Source: JAFGHJ01 sp964525555
Lineage (GTDB): Bacteria; Hydrothermota; UBA3072
Assembly (NCBI GenBank): GCA_964525555.1
Contig: CAZGHN010000001.1
Location: forward strand, 393,938-457,937
Length of the DNA: 64,000 bases
Reading direction: 5' to 3'
This document shows positions 63,883 through 64,000 of the stretch, piece after piece (position 1 is the first letter of the stretch; each line of letters begins with the position of its first letter). The notes below the pieces were generated by a model. That model saw only the letters and a program-made list of their open reading frames with translations. It was not told the origin of the DNA and did no database searches. The translations under genes and the position numbers were made by a program.

Positions 63883-63926
63883 AAAAGCGCTGACGTCCTG
63901 CCAATTTGAACGTCAGCGCTTTTTTG
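63883..63926. terminator. Bidirectional rho-independent terminator
   Basis: A 14-bp perfect stem AAAAGCGCTGACGT/ACGTCAGCGCTTTT (63883-63896 and 63910-63923) with a 13-base loop and T-runs on both strands. It lies about 50 bases downstream of the partial gene at the right edge. Confidence 0.9.
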
Positions 63927-63970
63927 TTATAAACCTACAAATTTCTCTTCAAGCTGCAGATCGGCTTCTT

Positions 63971-64000
63971 CTAAAAAGAAAATCCCACGGAGACTCGATT
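63971..64000 (-). CDS. C-terminus of an outer-membrane beta-barrel protein (partial)
   Basis: The last nine residues before a TAG read NRVSVGFSF: an amphipathic final strand ending in Phe. The TonB receptor in this window ends RTVTFGVRLSF in the same style. The terminator 50 bases downstream supports a gene end here. Most of the gene lies beyond the window. A competing frame with a stop at 63927 reads through the same DNA but is less protein-like. Confidence 0.5.
   Translation of the reverse strand, partial: NRVSVGFSF

Noticed and set aside
63927..63998. Alternative C-terminal frame ending at 63927
   Set aside because: The frame ending at 63971 gives a typical outer-membrane last strand (NRVSVGFSF), a better explanation of the same DNA.

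Overview
This is an AT-rich bacterial chromosome fragment. The organism is probably an uncultivated member of the Fibrobacteres-Chlorobi-Bacteroidetes (FCB) group or a neighbouring candidate phylum. The evidence is gene content: a TonB-dependent receptor with a carboxypeptidase-regulatory-like domain, a PorV/PorQ-type outer-membrane protein, and secreted proteins ending in type 9 secretion-like sorting domains. Lipoproteins, outer-membrane barrels and a LolA-like protein show a diderm envelope. There are no rRNA or tRNA genes, CRISPR arrays, transposases or phage genes. The closest lineage cannot be fixed from sequence reading alone.

Layout. 0-6 kb: tail of a phosphodiesterase, then (minus strand) an Hpt protein, a hybrid histidine kinase and an SppA protease with a barrel-like N-terminal extension. 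6-10.5 kb: a minus-strand oxidative TCA operon (citrate synthase, two-subunit LeuCD-type aconitase, NADP-type isocitrate dehydrogenase). 11-14 kb: a secreted sorting-domain protein and proBA. 14.6-20 kb: an envelope set (LolA-like protein, outer-membrane barrel, RND exporter, isoprenylcysteine-methyltransferase-like enzyme). 20-26 kb: a small membrane protein, a second sorting-domain protein, a lone hisG, a beta-CASP RNase-like protein, DUF378 and exonuclease III. 26.5-30 kb: a CHASE2 adenylate cyclase with a FecR-domain partner. 30-35 kb: a sialate/acetyl-xylan esterase, a pyrimidine-dimer glycosylase, YjbQ, a DUF2235 hydrolase and a GNAT-YoaP protein. 35-40 kb: rpe-guaA plus two poorly characterised overlapping genes. 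40-50 kb: a xylan/xylose locus (GH115 alpha-glucuronidase; xylose isomerase, sugar ABC transporter and xylulokinase in one operon). 50-54 kb: a five-PAS NarL-type two-component pair. 54-60.5 kb: TonB receptor, secreted protein and PorV-like protein. 60.6-63.5 kb: a TRAP transporter. The last bases encode the C-terminus of another outer-membrane barrel.

How it fits together. The central part looks like a hemicellulose-utilisation region: deacetylation, removal of methylglucuronate, xylose uptake and entry into the pentose phosphate pathway (xylA, xylB, rpe). The TRAP transporter could take up an organic or uronic acid. The TCA operon makes 2-oxoglutarate, and proBA uses the glutamate derived from it.

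The most unusual feature is outside the genes. Nearly every longer intergenic space holds a mosaic of short quasi-periodic DNA 'words' in a preferred order. One copy pair is about 97% identical over 132 bp and lies in inverted orientation around an 8.5-kb segment. Several mosaics end directly at the -35 box of the next gene's promoter, and at least three promoters would start transcription at the start codon (leaderless mRNA).
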